Below are positions 46,416 through 57,982 of a stretch of DNA of 64,000 nt, piece by piece. The stretch is taken from the NCBI RefSeq assembly GCF_000196675.2, contig NC_015312.1, positions 6,960,501 through 7,024,500 on the forward strand, given 5' to 3'. This DNA is from Pseudonocardia benzenivorans CB1190. Lineage in GTDB: Bacteria > Actinomycetota > Actinomycetes > Mycobacteriales > Pseudonocardiaceae. Each line of letters begins with the position of its first letter. Position 1 is the stretch's first letter. The translations under genes and the position numbers were made by a program. The notes beneath the pieces are model-generated. The model made no database searches, was not told where the DNA came from, and was given only the letters and a program-made list of their open reading frames with translations.

Positions 46416-47663
46416 TCAGACCTCCCCCTCCGCACCGACACCCGAACCCGCGAGCGGCTCGTCGGCGAACGAGGCGTGGTAGGCCAGGAACTCCTCGCGC
46501 TGCGCCTCGACCAGCGGCGACGGCTCGGCGTAGACCTCGGAGAACATCCGGTCGGGTGCCGGCTCGGGCATGGCGAGGCAGAACTCCCGCAGCCGGGCGG
46601 CGAGCTCGTCGGCCTCGGCGGCGACGCCGTCGAAGAACTCCTGCCCGACGCCGTGCTCGCGGACCAGGTTGACGCGCACGCGCTCGATGGGGTCCTTGAG
46701 CTTCCAGAGCTCCAGCTCGTCGGCGAGCCGGTACCGGCTGGGGTCGTCGGAGGTGGTGTGGGCGTCCATCCGGTAGGTGAACGCCTCGATGAGCACCGGC
46801 CCGTTGCCGCTGCGGCACTCCTCGAGCGCCCAGCGCGACACGGCGAGGCAGGCGATGACGTCGTTGCCGTCGACGCGCACACCGGGGAAGCCGTACCCGC
46901 GGGCGCGCTCGTGCAGCGGCACCCGGGTCTGGCGCGACAGCGGCACCGAGATGGCCCACTGGTTGTTCTGGCAGTAGAAGACGACGGGCGCGTCGTACGC
47001 GGCGGCCCAGACGAAGCCCTCGTGGACGTCGCCCTGCGAGGTGGCGCCGTCGCCGAAGAAGCACATCGTCGCCTCGTCCGGCGAGCCCTCGGGGGCGCCG
47101 TCGCCGTTGCCGACCCGGCCCTCGAAGCGCTGACCCATGGCGTAGCCGGTGGCGTTGAGGCACTGGTTGCCGATGACGATCGTGTAGAGGTGGAACCGCT
47201 TCTCCAACGGGTCCCAGCTGCCGTGGTCGGTCCCGCGGAAGATGCCGAGCAGGTCGGTCGGGTCGATGCCGCGGCACCAGGCCACACCGTGCTCGCGGTA
47301 GCTCGGGAAGACCATGTCGGTGGGCAGCAGCGCGCGGCCGGCGCCGATCTGGGCGGCCTCCTGGCCGAGCAGCGGGACCCAGATGCCCAGCTGGCCCTGG
47401 CGCTGCAGGGCGTTGCCCTCGCGGTCGGCCCTGCGGACCAGGACCATGTCGCGGTACAGCGACGTGAGCGCCTCGACGTCGACGTCGTCGGCGTAGGCGT
47501 CGAAGCGGGGGTCGGAGACCCGCTCGCCCTCGGGGGTCAGCAGCTGGACGAGCTCGGGACCGCCCGCGTCGGTGCCGCGCAGGCCGGCGAGGACCTGTTC
47601 GCGGTTGGGACGGGACCGGGGATCGGCCGGGTTCCAGGCCTGGGGACGATCAGAGACGGACAC
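46416..47663 (-). CDS. bkdA: 2-Oxoacid dehydrogenase E1 alpha subunit
   Basis: A 415-aa ThDP-dependent subunit. The cofactor-binding motif is GDGATSQGDVHEGFVWAAA with NNQWAIS, and the RMDAHTTSDDPSRYR segment holds phosphorylation-loop-like residues conserved in E1 alpha. The first about 60 residues (before DVDVEALTSLYRDMVLVRRAD) extend beyond the core, as in actinobacterial BkdA. The GTG is chosen for its GAGGAGG site 5 nt upstream. First gene of the E1alpha-E1beta-E2 operon; E3 is presumably elsewhere. Confidence 0.92.
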   Translation of the reverse strand: MSVSDRPQAWNPADPRSRPNREQVLAGLRGTDAGGPELVQLLTPEGERVSDPRFDAYADDVDVEALTSLYRDMVLVRRADREGNALQRQGQLGIWVPLLGQEAAQIGAGRALLPTDMVFPSYREHGVAWCRGIDPTDLLGIFRGTDHGSWDPLEKRFHLYTIVIGNQCLNATGYAMGQRFEGRVGNGDGAPEGSPDEATMCFFGDGATSQGDVHEGFVWAAAYDAPVVFYCQNNQWAISVPLSRQTRVPLHERARGYGFPGVRVDGNDVIACLAVSRWALEECRSGNGPVLIEAFTYRMDAHTTSDDPSRYRLADELELWKLKDPIERVRVNLVREHGVGQEFFDGVAAEADELAARLREFCLAMPEPAPDRMFSEVYAEPSPLVEAQREEFLAYHASFADEPLAGSGVGAEGEV

Positions 47664-47902
47664 GGTGCCTCCTCGCGCACGGCCGCCCGGCCCGCTCGTG
47701 GCGACAGACCCGGACGGCACCGGGCCCCGCCCCGGTGAGGGCGGGCGACCCGGCACTCGACGATGCTGGTGCCACGATCCTGGCACGCTGCGGGGCCGCG
47801 CCGCAGCACACCGCACCACAAGATCAGTGGCCGGATTGTGGCGGACGCGCAACGTCCCGCGGCGGCCGTGCGGCCGTCGCGGGACGGGTCACCGCTGGTC
47901 GG

Positions 47903-48118
47903 TCAGACCTGGGGTCCGGGCCGCTGGATCCCGGCCGCGCCCTTGACCTTTCCCGCGACACCGCTGATCTGGCCCTTGTACTTGCCCTTCGTCTGTTTGT
48001 CGACGAACTCGGCGGCCTGGTCGACGTAGCGGCCGGCCTTGTCCGGGTTCTTCCGGGCGTACCGGCGCGCAGCCTCGGCGGCCCCGCCGATCACGGCGAG
48101 CTTCTTCATCAGCCCCAT
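47903..48118 (-). CDS. MT0933-like antitoxin family protein
   Basis: A 71-aa basic protein: MGLMKKLAVIGGAAEAARRYARKNPDKAGRYVDQAAEFVDKQTKGKYKG-type sequence matching the MT0933-like antitoxin family (Rv0909 type) with its NPDK and FVDKQTxGKY motifs. In M. tuberculosis the partner toxin Rv0910 is adjacent; here neither neighbour resembles a toxin. These proteins resemble CsbD-like stress proteins in composition, so 'antitoxin' may be only a name. GAGGAGG lies 7 nt before the ATG. Confidence 0.75.
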   Translation of the reverse strand: MGLMKKLAVIGGAAEAARRYARKNPDKAGRYVDQAAEFVDKQTKGKYKGQISGVAGKVKGAAGIQRPGPQV

Positions 48119-48266
48119 CGTGGTCCTCCTCGTTCGGGTGTCCGTCGCCTGTGGAACGTCCGGTCCGCCCGTCCCGTTCCCCGTACCCACCGCCGTGCCG
48201 GGCGAATCGCGAGCCATCCGCCGGGTGTCCCTCCGGAATCGGTCGGGTTACGACCGGGCCGCACAG

Positions 48267-48294
48267 GGTGCCACCGGTCGGTGTCGGTGGCACC
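48267..48294 (+). promoter_or_regulatory. Perfect hairpin in the ABC-transporter leader
   Basis: GGTGCCACCG (48267-48276) pairs with CGGTGGCACC (48285-48294) around an 8-nt loop, 40 bases upstream of the start codon. A second small stem, AAACC (48317-48321) with GGTTT (48326-48330), takes in part of the Shine-Dalgarno GGAGG. The pair could be an attenuator plus ribosome-site sequestration, or the first could be an operator. Confidence 0.45.
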
Positions 48295-48333
48295 ATCCGG
48301 ATTACCCCGATCGAGGAAACCCGGAGGTTTCTC

Positions 48334-49254
48334 GTGACTCGTCGTACAAGGCTGGGCTCCGCGTTGGCCGTCGCCGCACTCGCCGCCACGCTCGGGGCAT
48401 GCGGCGCGGGCGGCGACGGCTCCGGTGGCGGCGGCGGTGGCAGCGCCCCCACGACGTCCGCGGCGGCGATCCCGACGGTCGCGAAGGACGCGGCGCTCGC
48501 CGCGATGGTCCCGGCGAGCGTCACCTCGGACGGCAAGCTGGTGTTCGGTGTGGACGCGTCGTACCCGCCGAACGAGTTCGTCGACACCGACGGCACGACG
48601 ATCGTCGGGATGGACGTCGACATGGGCACGGCGATCGCCCAGAAGTTCGGGCTGACGCCGGAGTTCCAGAACAGCGCGTTCCCGGGCATCATCCCGGGCA
48701 TCCAGGGCGGCAAGTACGAGATGGCGCTGTCGTCGTTCACGATCAACGACGAGCGGGTGCAGCTCGTCGACATGATCAGCTACTTCAGCGCGGGCACCAG
48801 CCTTGCGACGAAGAAGGGCAACCCCGACGGGCTGAGCATCGACGACCTGTGCGGCAAGGCGATCGGCGTGCAGGCCGGCACGGTCCAGGTCGACGACATC
48901 GCCACCCGCAGCAAGGCCTGCACCGACGCCGGCAAGCCCGCGATCCAGTCCACCGAGCTGCAGCAGCAGACCGACGTGACGCTGGCGCTGACGTCGAACC
49001 GCATCGTCGGCATGCTCGCCGACTCGCCGGTCATCGCCTACGCCGTCAAGACGACGGGCGACCAGCTGCAGGTCGTCGGGTCCGCGTACGACACCGCGCC
49101 GTACGGGGTCGTCGTCAACAAGAACCAGGGCCAGTACCCGCAGGCCGTCCAGCAGGCGGTACAGGCGCTCATCGCCGACGGCACCTACCGGAAGATCCTC
49201 GACAAGTGGGGCGTCGGCGACGGCGCGATCCCGACGTCCGAGGTCCGGAGCTGA
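48334..49254 (+). CDS. Polar amino-acid ABC transporter substrate-binding lipoprotein
   Basis: A 306-aa family-3 solute-binding protein. A lipoprotein signal ends at LGAC (lipidated Cys 23) and is followed by a Gly/Ser linker. The mature part has [27 protein letters not shown], the classical amino-acid-binding block, then [33 protein letters not shown] and a C-terminal [15 protein letters not shown]. It captures a polar amino acid or analogue outside the membrane. GGAGG lies 6 nt before the GTG. First gene of a three-gene operon. Confidence 0.9.
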   Translation: MTRRTRLGSALAVAALAATLGACGAGGDGSGGGGGGSAPTTSAAAIPTVAKDAALAAMVPASVTSDGKLVFGVDASYPPNEFVDTDGTTIVGMDVDMGTAIAQKFGLTPEFQNSAFPGIIPGIQGGKYEMALSSFTINDERVQLVDMISYFSAGTSLATKKGNPDGLSIDDLCGKAIGVQAGTVQVDDIATRSKACTDAGKPAIQSTELQQQTDVTLALTSNRIVGMLADSPVIAYAVKTTGDQLQVVGSAYDTAPYGVVVNKNQGQYPQAVQQAVQALIADGTYRKILDKWGVGDGAIPTSEVRS

Positions 49255-49256
49255 GC

Positions 49257-50165
49257 GTGACCGACCGGCCCGGGGCCGAACCGGCCGGGCGGGAGCGGCA
49301 GGAGATCCGCGCCGTCCCGGTCCGGCACCCGGGCCGCTGGGTGGCCGTCGCGGTCCTCGCGGTGCTGGCGGCGATGCTGGTGCACACCGTCCTCACCAAC
49401 GAGCGGTTCGGCTGGGACGTCGTCGGGAACTACCTGTTCTCCGCGCCGATCCTCAACGGGCTGCGCAACACGCTGGTCCTGACGGTGCTGTCGATGGCCA
49501 TCGGCATCGTCGGCGGCGTCGGGCTGGCGGTGATGCGGCAGTCGCCGAACCCCGTCGTGAGCGGCGCCGCGGCCACGTACATCTGGCTCTTCCGCGGCAC
49601 CCCGCTCATCGCGCAGCTGCTGTTCTGGAACTTCCTTGCGGCGCTCTACCCGCGGCTGTCGCTGGGCGTGCCGTTCGGGCCGGAGTTCATCTCCGTCGAC
49701 ACCAACGTGCTGATCACGCAGTTCGCCGCCTGTCTGCTCGGGCTGGGGCTCAACGAGGCCGCCTACATGGCCGAGATCGTCCGCGGTGGCATGCTGTCGG
49801 TCGACCGCGGGCAGGCCGAGGCGGCGGGCGCGCTGGGCATGACGCGGTCGCAGACGATGCGCCGCATCGTGTTGCCGCAGGCCATGCGGGTGATCGTGCC
49901 GCCGACCGGCAACGAGACGATCTCCATGCTGAAGACCACGTCCCTCGTCGTGGTCATCGGCTACTTCGAGCTGCTGACGTCGGCACAGCGCATCTCCAAC
50001 CAGAACTTCCAGGTCATCCCGCTGCTCATCGTCGCCGCGTTCTGGTACCTGGTGCTGACGTCGCTGCTGACGATCGGGCAGGGCTTCGTCGAACGCCGCT
50101 TCGGGCGCGGGTTCGTTCCCGACCGGCCGGGGAGCAGGCTGCTGTCGCGGGCGGTGAACACGTGA
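49257..50165 (+). CDS. Amino-acid ABC transporter permease
   Basis: A 302-aa HisM/GlnP-type permease. An N-terminal helix ([20 protein letters not shown]) precedes the conserved [25 protein letters not shown] and [19 protein letters not shown] segments. The coupling motif [33 protein letters not shown] contacts the ATPase. Only one permease gene is present, so it probably works as a homodimer. It starts 2 bases after the binding-protein stop. Confidence 0.92.
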   Translation: MTDRPGAEPAGRERQEIRAVPVRHPGRWVAVAVLAVLAAMLVHTVLTNERFGWDVVGNYLFSAPILNGLRNTLVLTVLSMAIGIVGGVGLAVMRQSPNPVVSGAAATYIWLFRGTPLIAQLLFWNFLAALYPRLSLGVPFGPEFISVDTNVLITQFAACLLGLGLNEAAYMAEIVRGGMLSVDRGQAEAAGALGMTRSQTMRRIVLPQAMRVIVPPTGNETISMLKTTSLVVVIGYFELLTSAQRISNQNFQVIPLLIVAAFWYLVLTSLLTIGQGFVERRFGRGFVPDRPGSRLLSRAVNT

Positions 50166-50923
50166 CGCCGATGGTCGAGGCGACCGGCATCCACAAGTCG
50201 TTCGGGCGCACGGAGGTGTTGCGGGGCATCGACCTCGTCGTCGAGCCCGGGGAGGTCTGCTGCATCATCGGGCCGTCGGGCTCGGGGAAGTCGACCCTGC
50301 TGCGGTGCGTGAACCACCTGGAACGCATCGACGCGGGCCGGATGCGGGTCGACGGCAGCCTGGTCGGCTACCGCGAGAGCGGCGGCAAGCTGCACGAGCT
50401 GCGCGAGTCCGAGGTGGCGCGGCAGCGGCGCGACATCGGGATGGTGTTCCAGCGGTTCAACCTGTTCCCGCACATGACGGCGGCCGAGAACGTCATGGAG
50501 GCGCCCCGGACGGTGCTCGGCCGGTCGCGGTCGGCCGCGCGCAAGGAGGCCGACGCGCTCCTCGACCGGGTCGGGCTCGCCGCCCGCCGCGACGCGTACC
50601 CCGGGCAGCTCTCCGGTGGCCAGCAGCAGCGTGTGGCGATCGCCCGGGCGCTGGCGATGCAGCCGCGGCTCATGCTGTTCGACGAGCCGACGTCCGCGCT
50701 CGACCCCGAGCTCGTCGGCGAGGTGCTCGACGTCATGCGCGGGCTGGCCGCGGACGGCATGACGATGCTCGTCGTGACCCACGAGATGGGCTTCGCGCGG
50801 GAGGTCGGCGACAGCCTGGTCTTCATGGACGAGGGCGTGATCGTCGAGTCCGGCGTGCCGCGGGACGTGCTGTCCGCCCCGCGGCACGAACGCACCCGCT
50901 CGTTCCTGTCGAAGGTGCTGTAG
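50162..50923 (+). CDS. Amino-acid ABC transporter ATP-binding protein
   Basis: A 253-aa ATPase of the GlnQ/HisP type: Walker [10 protein letters not shown] at residues 37-45, Q-loop [19 protein letters not shown], signature LSGGQQQR, Walker [15 protein letters not shown] and H-loop [12 protein letters not shown]. It starts within the permease stop (GTGA) and energises uptake by the two upstream products. Confidence 0.93.
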   Translation: MTPMVEATGIHKSFGRTEVLRGIDLVVEPGEVCCIIGPSGSGKSTLLRCVNHLERIDAGRMRVDGSLVGYRESGGKLHELRESEVARQRRDIGMVFQRFNLFPHMTAAENVMEAPRTVLGRSRSAARKEADALLDRVGLAARRDAYPGQLSGGQQQRVAIARALAMQPRLMLFDEPTSALDPELVGEVLDVMRGLAADGMTMLVVTHEMGFAREVGDSLVFMDEGVIVESGVPRDVLSAPRHERTRSFLSKVL

Positions 50924-50933
50924 CCGCCCGGCG

Positions 50934-51515
50934 CTACCGGGGGAGCCGGCCCATCAGGAAGAACTCCGGGTTCGGCCGCAGGGCGGTGAGGTGCGCGAGC
51001 CGGTTGGACATCGCGAAGAGGGCGGTGATGGCCCCGATGTCCCAGATCTCCTCGTCGGTGAGACCCGCGGCGCGGGCGTCGTCGAGCTCGGCCTCGGTGA
51101 GCGACGACGAGTCGGTCGCGACGATCAGCGCGAGGTCGACGATCGCGCGCTCGCGCGGGCTGAGCTCGACGCCGTAGGGGTTCGTCGCGACGCGGTCGGC
51201 GATCTCGGTGTCCTTCGTGCGCACCCGCAGGATCGCCCCGTGCGCGACGACGCAGTACGTGCAGTGGTTGGCGCCCGAGGTCGCGACGACGACCAGCTCG
51301 CGCTCGGCCTTCGACAGTCCCTCGTCGCTGTCCATGAGCGCGTCGTGGTAGTCGAGGAAGGCGCGCAGCTCGCGCGGGCGTCGGGCCAGCGCCTTGAACA
51401 CGTTGGGGACGAAGCCGGACTTCTCGGCGACGGCCCCGATGCGCTCGCGCAGGTCGTCGGGCATGTCGTCGAGCTCGACGACGCCGAAGCGGCTCACGGG
51501 GTGCGTGTCGGTCAT
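50934..51515 (-). CDS. AhpD-fold carboxymuconolactone decarboxylase-like (peroxidase-related) protein
   Basis: A 193-aa all-helical protein of the CMD/AhpD superfamily. The redox motif is [11 protein letters not shown] with both Cys and the downstream His of the proton relay; the preceding helix is [15 protein letters not shown]. The family of this length is annotated as 'peroxidase-related enzyme'. It would reduce peroxides with an unknown electron donor. The leaderless ATG follows TACCGT by 7 nt. It converges with the ABC operon with a 10-base gap. Confidence 0.85.
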   Translation of the reverse strand: MTDTHPVSRFGVVELDDMPDDLRERIGAVAEKSGFVPNVFKALARRPRELRAFLDYHDALMDSDEGLSKAERELVVVATSGANHCTYCVVAHGAILRVRTKDTEIADRVATNPYGVELSPRERAIVDLALIVATDSSSLTEAELDDARAAGLTDEEIWDIGAITALFAMSNRLAHLTALRPNPEFFLMGRLPR

Positions 51516-51579
51516 ACCCCTGACGGTAGCCGGGGACCGGTCGCCGGACGCGGTGCGCCGAGCCGCCCGGCGGGAGACC

Positions 51580-53466
51580 TCAGGCCGGGTCCTGGCGGGC
51601 CGATCCGGCGGCGGCCCGCGCCCGGGCCGCGTCGCTGAGCCGGACGACCCGCGCGGCCGGGGCCGACGGTTCGGGACGGCCCGCGACAACGAGCGCCGAC
51701 GCGCGCTGCACGACGCTCAGCAGGGTCGGGCCCTCGGCGGGCCGCACCCCCGGTGCGACGACGGCGGCCAGCCGCGGCGCGACGGCCGTCAGCAGCAGCC
51801 GGTCGACGCCGACCTCCGCCGCGCCGAGCAGCAGCACGACGTCGACGGTGTCGGCCTCGGGCAGGTTCTCGAGCAGCCGGTCGGCCTCGACGAACCAGGC
51901 CAGCCCGAAGCCGCCCTGACGGTCCGCGCTGGCGGCCTCCCAGGCCTCGGCGACGCGGGGCAGCTCGCGGCGCAGCCGTTCGGTGAGCTCCGCGCAGCGG
52001 TTCTCGGCGGCCGCGATGCTGCGGGCGGCGGCGAGGTCGTCGAGTGCGGCGGCGTAGCCCGTGACGTCATTGGCGCGCAACGCCTCGACGGCGCGGGTGT
52101 GTTCGGGCGCCATCCGGGTCACGGGGATGAGCCGGGCCAGCTCGCCGACCATCGCCTCGAGCCGGCGGGCCGCCTCGTCGGCGGAGCCGTGCGCGTCGTA
52201 GTCGAGGATCGCTGCGGTGACCTGCTGCGCGCTGTCGAGGTCCGGCACCGAGACCGGCGAGTTGGGGTGGATGAACAGCACGTCGTGGCGCAGGGTCCCG
52301 ACGGCACGGGCCGCCGTGCCCACGCGACGCAGCGCCCCGTCGAGGTCGACGAGATCGGCGGCCGACCGCGGCGCCGGCACACCGGCCTGGCGGCAGGCGG
52401 CATCGATGTCGCGCAGCCGGTCGGCCAGCTCGAGGTGCCGCAGTGCCACCTCGATCTGCTCGGGGGTCTCCGGGACGGCGTCGCCGACGCGCAGCTGGCG
52501 CAGCACGGGCTGGACGTCGCGCTGGGCGGGGTTGCGGAAGTACGAGCGGTTGCGGCCACCGGCGCGGAGGAACTCCGCGTAGCGCCGCAGGGTGTACGGC
52601 GCGTGCGGCGGCAGCCCGCCGAGGACCGCGACCGGGGGTGCCGCCTGCACGTGGCGGCTCTCGGCGAGCGCCTGGCCGACCTGCTCGAGGAGGGCGTCGA
52701 ACACGCCCGCGTACGTGTTGTGCACGAGGTTGCGCAGCAACGTCCACGACCACTCGCCGGGGACGCGCGGACCGAGTGCCGCCAGCGCGGCGTCGACGGT
52801 GCGGGCGACGTCGACGACCGCGGCGCGGCGACCGGCGTCCATGCCCGACAGCAGCCCGCCGAGCAGCCCCTGGTCGGCCGCGCTGGTCCCGGTCGCGCGG
52901 GCGACGAGGGTGGCGACGTCGTCGACGGGCGGGAAGCGGTCGGCGGGCGGGAGCTGGGTACCGCGGCGGGCGCGGCGCTCGGGGCTGGCAGTGGCGAGCA
53001 GCCGGCGCAGCTCTCGCTGCTCGGCGGCCGAGAGCGAGGGGAGGGCGTCGGCGCAGCACCGGACGATCGCCGGGGTCAGGGCGTCGCGCAACGCGGTCAG
53101 GTCGGCCCGGTCCGCCGCGGTGACGGCGACGCGACGGCCGTCACGCAGCAGCGCCGCGAGCGCGCCGACGACGGCGTCGACGTCGAAGTCGTCGAGGACG
53201 ACGAGGCTGTTGGTGCGCAGTGCCCCGGCGACGGAGTCGGCGTCCTCGACGGGGTGGCGGGGCCGCGGCATGCCCTCGGCGTCGGCGGCGAGCGCCTCGG
53301 CGAGCCTGCGCAGGCCGGGCGGTACGGCACCGGCGGTGATGGACGCCTGGATCCGGCGACGTGCTGCGTCGGCCGGTCCGGTCGCGGCGTCGCCGGCGAG
53401 CCGGTCGACGAAGGCCGCGAGATGCGCGTCCACCCCGAGCGAGCTCGAGGGTCCGACGTCCAGCAC
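51580..53466 (-). CDS. Unrecognised 628-aa protein, possibly a degenerate SF1 helicase relative
   Basis: A 628-aa, Ala/Arg/Leu-rich, soluble, mostly helical protein that I do not recognise with confidence. Near residues 85-125, LLRDGRRVAVTAADRADLTALRDAL resembles motif Ia of DNA2/NAM7-type SF1 helicases (GKRVLVTAxTxxALxxLRDKL), but no Walker A (GPPGTGKT) precedes it. Near the C-terminus, DTVDVVLLLGAAEVGVDRLLLTAVAP and ALVVAGRPEPSAPA resemble motif II/III spacing without the DEAH/DExx residues. If related, it is a catalytically dead paralog. The GTG at 53466 lies 8 nt after GGAGG; an in-frame GTG at 53475 is less well placed. Confidence 0.6.
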   Translation of the reverse strand: MLDVGPSSSLGVDAHLAAFVDRLAGDAATGPADAARRRIQASITAGAVPPGLRRLAEALAADAEGMPRPRHPVEDADSVAGALRTNSLVVLDDFDVDAVVGALAALLRDGRRVAVTAADRADLTALRDALTPAIVRCCADALPSLSAAEQRELRRLLATASPERRARRGTQLPPADRFPPVDDVATLVARATGTSAADQGLLGGLLSGMDAGRRAAVVDVARTVDAALAALGPRVPGEWSWTLLRNLVHNTYAGVFDALLEQVGQALAESRHVQAAPPVAVLGGLPPHAPYTLRRYAEFLRAGGRNRSYFRNPAQRDVQPVLRQLRVGDAVPETPEQIEVALRHLELADRLRDIDAACRQAGVPAPRSAADLVDLDGALRRVGTAARAVGTLRHDVLFIHPNSPVSVPDLDSAQQVTAAILDYDAHGSADEAARRLEAMVGELARLIPVTRMAPEHTRAVEALRANDVTGYAAALDDLAAARSIAAAENRCAELTERLRRELPRVAEAWEAASADRQGGFGLAWFVEADRLLENLPEADTVDVVLLLGAAEVGVDRLLLTAVAPRLAAVVAPGVRPAEGPTLLSVVQRASALVVAGRPEPSAPAARVVRLSDAARARAAAGSARQDPA

Positions 53467-53805
53467 CAGTGTCACCTCCACCTGGTCCCGCCTGCCGGGG
53501 GTTCGGCGACGGTCACAGGATGTATCGCGCAGAATTACGCAATGTTCCACCCCGATCGTGTACGACTGCAACGCCGCGCCGCTGAACGGTGACTCTCTGC
53601 GGTGCGTGGCAGGCCTTGCATCCGGATCCGGACACTCGTCGGAGTGACACCCCGTCCACGTGTCGTAACGGAGTGCGCAAGACGCTGGATCGATGCGCCG
53701 AGCGGGGCGATCGCTGCGCCCAAGCGGCAGGCCCGAAATGTCCGGATGGACGTCACCGTCGGTGACGCCCATCCGACCGGCCCCGGCAGGTAGCCGGCAC
53801 CGCGG
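53467..53805. other. 339-bp non-coding gap
   Basis: No plausible coding frame. It should hold the promoter of the unrecognised minus-strand gene near 53467, and on the right a hairpin after the symporter gene (listed separately). Nothing else stands out. Confidence 0.5.
53748..53770 (-). terminator. Hairpin after the symporter gene
   Basis: GGACGTCACC (53748-53757) pairs with GGTGACGCCC (53761-53770) with one mismatch and a 3-nt loop, 35 bases past the minus-strand stop at 53806. It could also be a protein site, since its core GTCACC-GTC-GGTGAC is perfectly symmetric. Confidence 0.5.
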
Positions 53806-55497
53806 TCATTCGCTCGCGACGACCTTCGCGCCCGGCGCGCCCGCGACGGCGTCCGCGACCGGCTTGAGCCGCGGCGAGCCCTCGTCCGCGTGGTAGTCGG
53901 CGGGAGCGGTCTGGTCCGGACCGTTGAAGACCCCTGCCGCCCGGAGCAACCACGTGACGACGACGGCGACGACCAGGTTGACCACCAGCGCCACGAAGCC
54001 GACGTAGATCTGGACCGTCGAGCCGGCGAACGGGTGCCAGCCGAGGATCGTCAGCTTGTCCAGCGTCAGCGCCGACCCGCCGAAGTGCCGCCGGCCCGTG
54101 GCCGGGTTGGGGATGATGCTGAGCAGGTACATGCCGTAGGTCATGCCGACGACCCAGCCCGCCAGCAGCGCCCAACGGTGCAGCCAGCGCGTGTAGAGCG
54201 CGATGGCGACGGCGGGCAGCGTCTGCAGGATGATCACGCCGCCGATGAGCTGCAGGTCGATCGAGAACTGCGGGTCGATGAACAGGATGAACGCGACCGC
54301 GCCGAACTTGACCACGAGCGACGCCAGCTTGGCCTGGCGCGCCTCCTGCCGAGGCGTCGCGCTCCGGTGCAGGTACTCCTTGTAGACGTTGCGCGTCCAC
54401 AGGTTCGCCGCCGCGATCGACATGATGGCCGCCGGTACCAGGGCGCCGATGCCGATGGCAGCGAACGCGATGCCCGCGAACAGCGAGCCGAACTGCGAGT
54501 CGAACAGCGCCGGGATGATCGTGTTGGCGTCCGGCCGGCCGGTCGCGTTGTTGGTGACGGGCTTGACCCCCGCCGCGATCGCGACGTAGCCGAGCAGCGC
54601 GAGGAGACCCAGCAGGAGCGAGTACGCCGGCAGCGCGACCATGTTGCGCTTCAGCACCGCCCGCCCGCGCGAGGCCAGCACACCGGTCACCGAGTGCGGG
54701 TAGAGGAACAGCGCGAGCGCGGACCCGAGCGCCAGGGTGATGTACTGCAGCTGGTTCGACCCCGTGAGCAGGATCGACCCCTGCGGCTTGCCCCCGCTCG
54801 TCGCGCTCGGCTGCGAGAGCTTTGCCTGCGCGGAGTCGAAGATCGACGCCCAGCCGCCCAGCTTGGCGGGCAGGTACAGCACCGCCACGAGGATGACGGC
54901 GTAGATCAGGATGTCCTTGACGAACGCGATCAGCGCGGGCGCCCGCAGCCCCGACTGGTAGGTGTAGACGGCGAGGATGACGAAGGCGATCAGCAGCGGC
55001 AGGTGCCCCAGGATGCCGGACGCGTTGATCCCCATCGTGCGCAGCACTGCCTCCAGGCCGACGAGCTGCAGCGCGATGTAGGGCATCGTCGCGACGATGC
55101 CGGTGATCGCGACGATCAGGGCCAGCAGCGAGCTGCCGTATCGGCCGCGCACGAAGTCGGCCGGCGTCACGTACCCGTGCACCCGCGAGACCGACCACAT
55201 CCGGAGCACCGGCAGGAACACCAACGGGTAGAGCACGACGGTGTAGGGCAACGCGTAGAAGCCGAGCGCGCCCGAGCTGAACAGCAGCGCGGGGACGGCG
55301 ACGAACGTGTACGCGGTGTAGAGGTCGCCGCCGACGAGGAACCACGTGACCCACGAGCCGAACTTGCGGCCGCCGAGACCCCATTCGTCGAGGTGCTCCA
55401 AGTGGCCGCCGCGCTGCCACCGCGCCGCCAGGAAGCCCAGCACGGTGACGACCAGGAAGAGGACGAGGAAGACGACGAGCTCGACCCAGTTGGTCAT
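53806..55497 (-). CDS. MctP-type monocarboxylate uptake permease (sodium:solute symporter)
   Basis: A 563-aa SSS-family transporter with about 13 TM helices, opening NWVELVVFLVLFLVVTVLGFLAARWQRGG-like sequence, then DEWGLGGRKFGSWVTWFLVGGDLYTAYTFVAVPALLFSSGALGFYALPY, the block typical of MctP (lactate/pyruvate/short monocarboxylate uptake). The YVTPADFVRGRYGSSLLALIVA region is also conserved. Its ATG overlaps the stop of the DUF3311 gene (ATGA), the usual partner arrangement. Confidence 0.87.
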   Translation of the reverse strand: MTNWVELVVFLVLFLVVTVLGFLAARWQRGGHLEHLDEWGLGGRKFGSWVTWFLVGGDLYTAYTFVAVPALLFSSGALGFYALPYTVVLYPLVFLPVLRMWSVSRVHGYVTPADFVRGRYGSSLLALIVAITGIVATMPYIALQLVGLEAVLRTMGINASGILGHLPLLIAFVILAVYTYQSGLRAPALIAFVKDILIYAVILVAVLYLPAKLGGWASIFDSAQAKLSQPSATSGGKPQGSILLTGSNQLQYITLALGSALALFLYPHSVTGVLASRGRAVLKRNMVALPAYSLLLGLLALLGYVAIAAGVKPVTNNATGRPDANTIIPALFDSQFGSLFAGIAFAAIGIGALVPAAIMSIAAANLWTRNVYKEYLHRSATPRQEARQAKLASLVVKFGAVAFILFIDPQFSIDLQLIGGVIILQTLPAVAIALYTRWLHRWALLAGWVVGMTYGMYLLSIIPNPATGRRHFGGSALTLDKLTILGWHPFAGSTVQIYVGFVALVVNLVVAVVVTWLLRAAGVFNGPDQTAPADYHADEGSPRLKPVADAVAGAPGAKVVASE

Positions 55498-55787
55498 CGG
55501 ACGTTCCTCTCGTCGAGGTCGTCGACGCCGAGCTCGTCGGGCGCGTTCGTCACCGGCTCGTCGCGCGTCATGCGGTAGACGATCGCGACACAGGCGACAC
55601 CGACGACGACCCAGACGAACTGGACCCAGTAGAAGAACGGCATCCCGAACAGCCTCGGCGTCACCGTGTTGAACCACGGCGTGACCAGCATCAACAGCGG
55701 CACCAGCAACAACAGGTTCCACGCGCTGAACCGCCACCCGCTGCGTTCCGCGGGCCTCGGCGACGGCCGCGGCGTCGTGTCCGACAT
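55494..55787 (-). CDS. DUF3311 family membrane protein
   Basis: A 97-aa protein with two helices (AWNLLLLVPLLMLVTPWFN and FFYWVQFVWVVVGVACVAIVYRM) in the DUF3311 pattern (VTPWFNTVTPRLFGMPFFYWVQ). DUF3311 proteins are consistently encoded just before MctP-like symporters and are likely small accessory subunits. It leads this two-gene operon. Confidence 0.9.
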   Translation of the reverse strand: MSDTTPRPSPRPAERSGWRFSAWNLLLLVPLLMLVTPWFNTVTPRLFGMPFFYWVQFVWVVVGVACVAIVYRMTRDEPVTNAPDELGVDDLDERNVR

Positions 55788-55881
55788 GAGGTGAGCCCTC
55801 CCCCGATCCGATACGGCGGGCGGATCGTAGGGCTGGTCACCCGATCGTGCAGCGCGGGAGGTCGGCCTCCCCGACGACGAC

Positions 55882-55917
55882 GGCGGCCCGCCGCACCGGG
55901 AGGTGCGACGGGCCGCC
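55882..55917 (-). terminator. Terminator of the PEP carboxykinase gene
   Basis: A 15-bp stem with one wobble pair (55882-55896 with 55903-55917) and a 6-nt loop begins 18 bases past the pckG stop. Confidence 0.75.
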
Positions 55918-55934
55918 GGGTTTGTCGGGATCCG

Positions 55935-57758
<1,824 letters not shown>

Positions 57759-57982
57759 CTGGTGTGCGTTCTCCTGCCTGGTCGGGTGCCGCCGACCCTG
57801 GGAATGCCGTCGCCCGCGTGACCCGTCAGAGCCACGCGCGGCAAAGGAAGATGACAATGGAGGCTACCCGGAAAACGCTGTTGTATCCCTGGGTGAGAGC
57901 TGTAGACCGGCTCACAAGACCGATCAGGTAATCGATTCAGAGAGCAAGCGCACAGGCAGGAGCGGCCGGTACCGGGGCGGGT

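Noticed and set aside
47903-48333. A toxin-antitoxin module around the MT0933-like gene
   Set aside because: No second small gene with toxin-like features is present on either strand in the neighbouring gaps.
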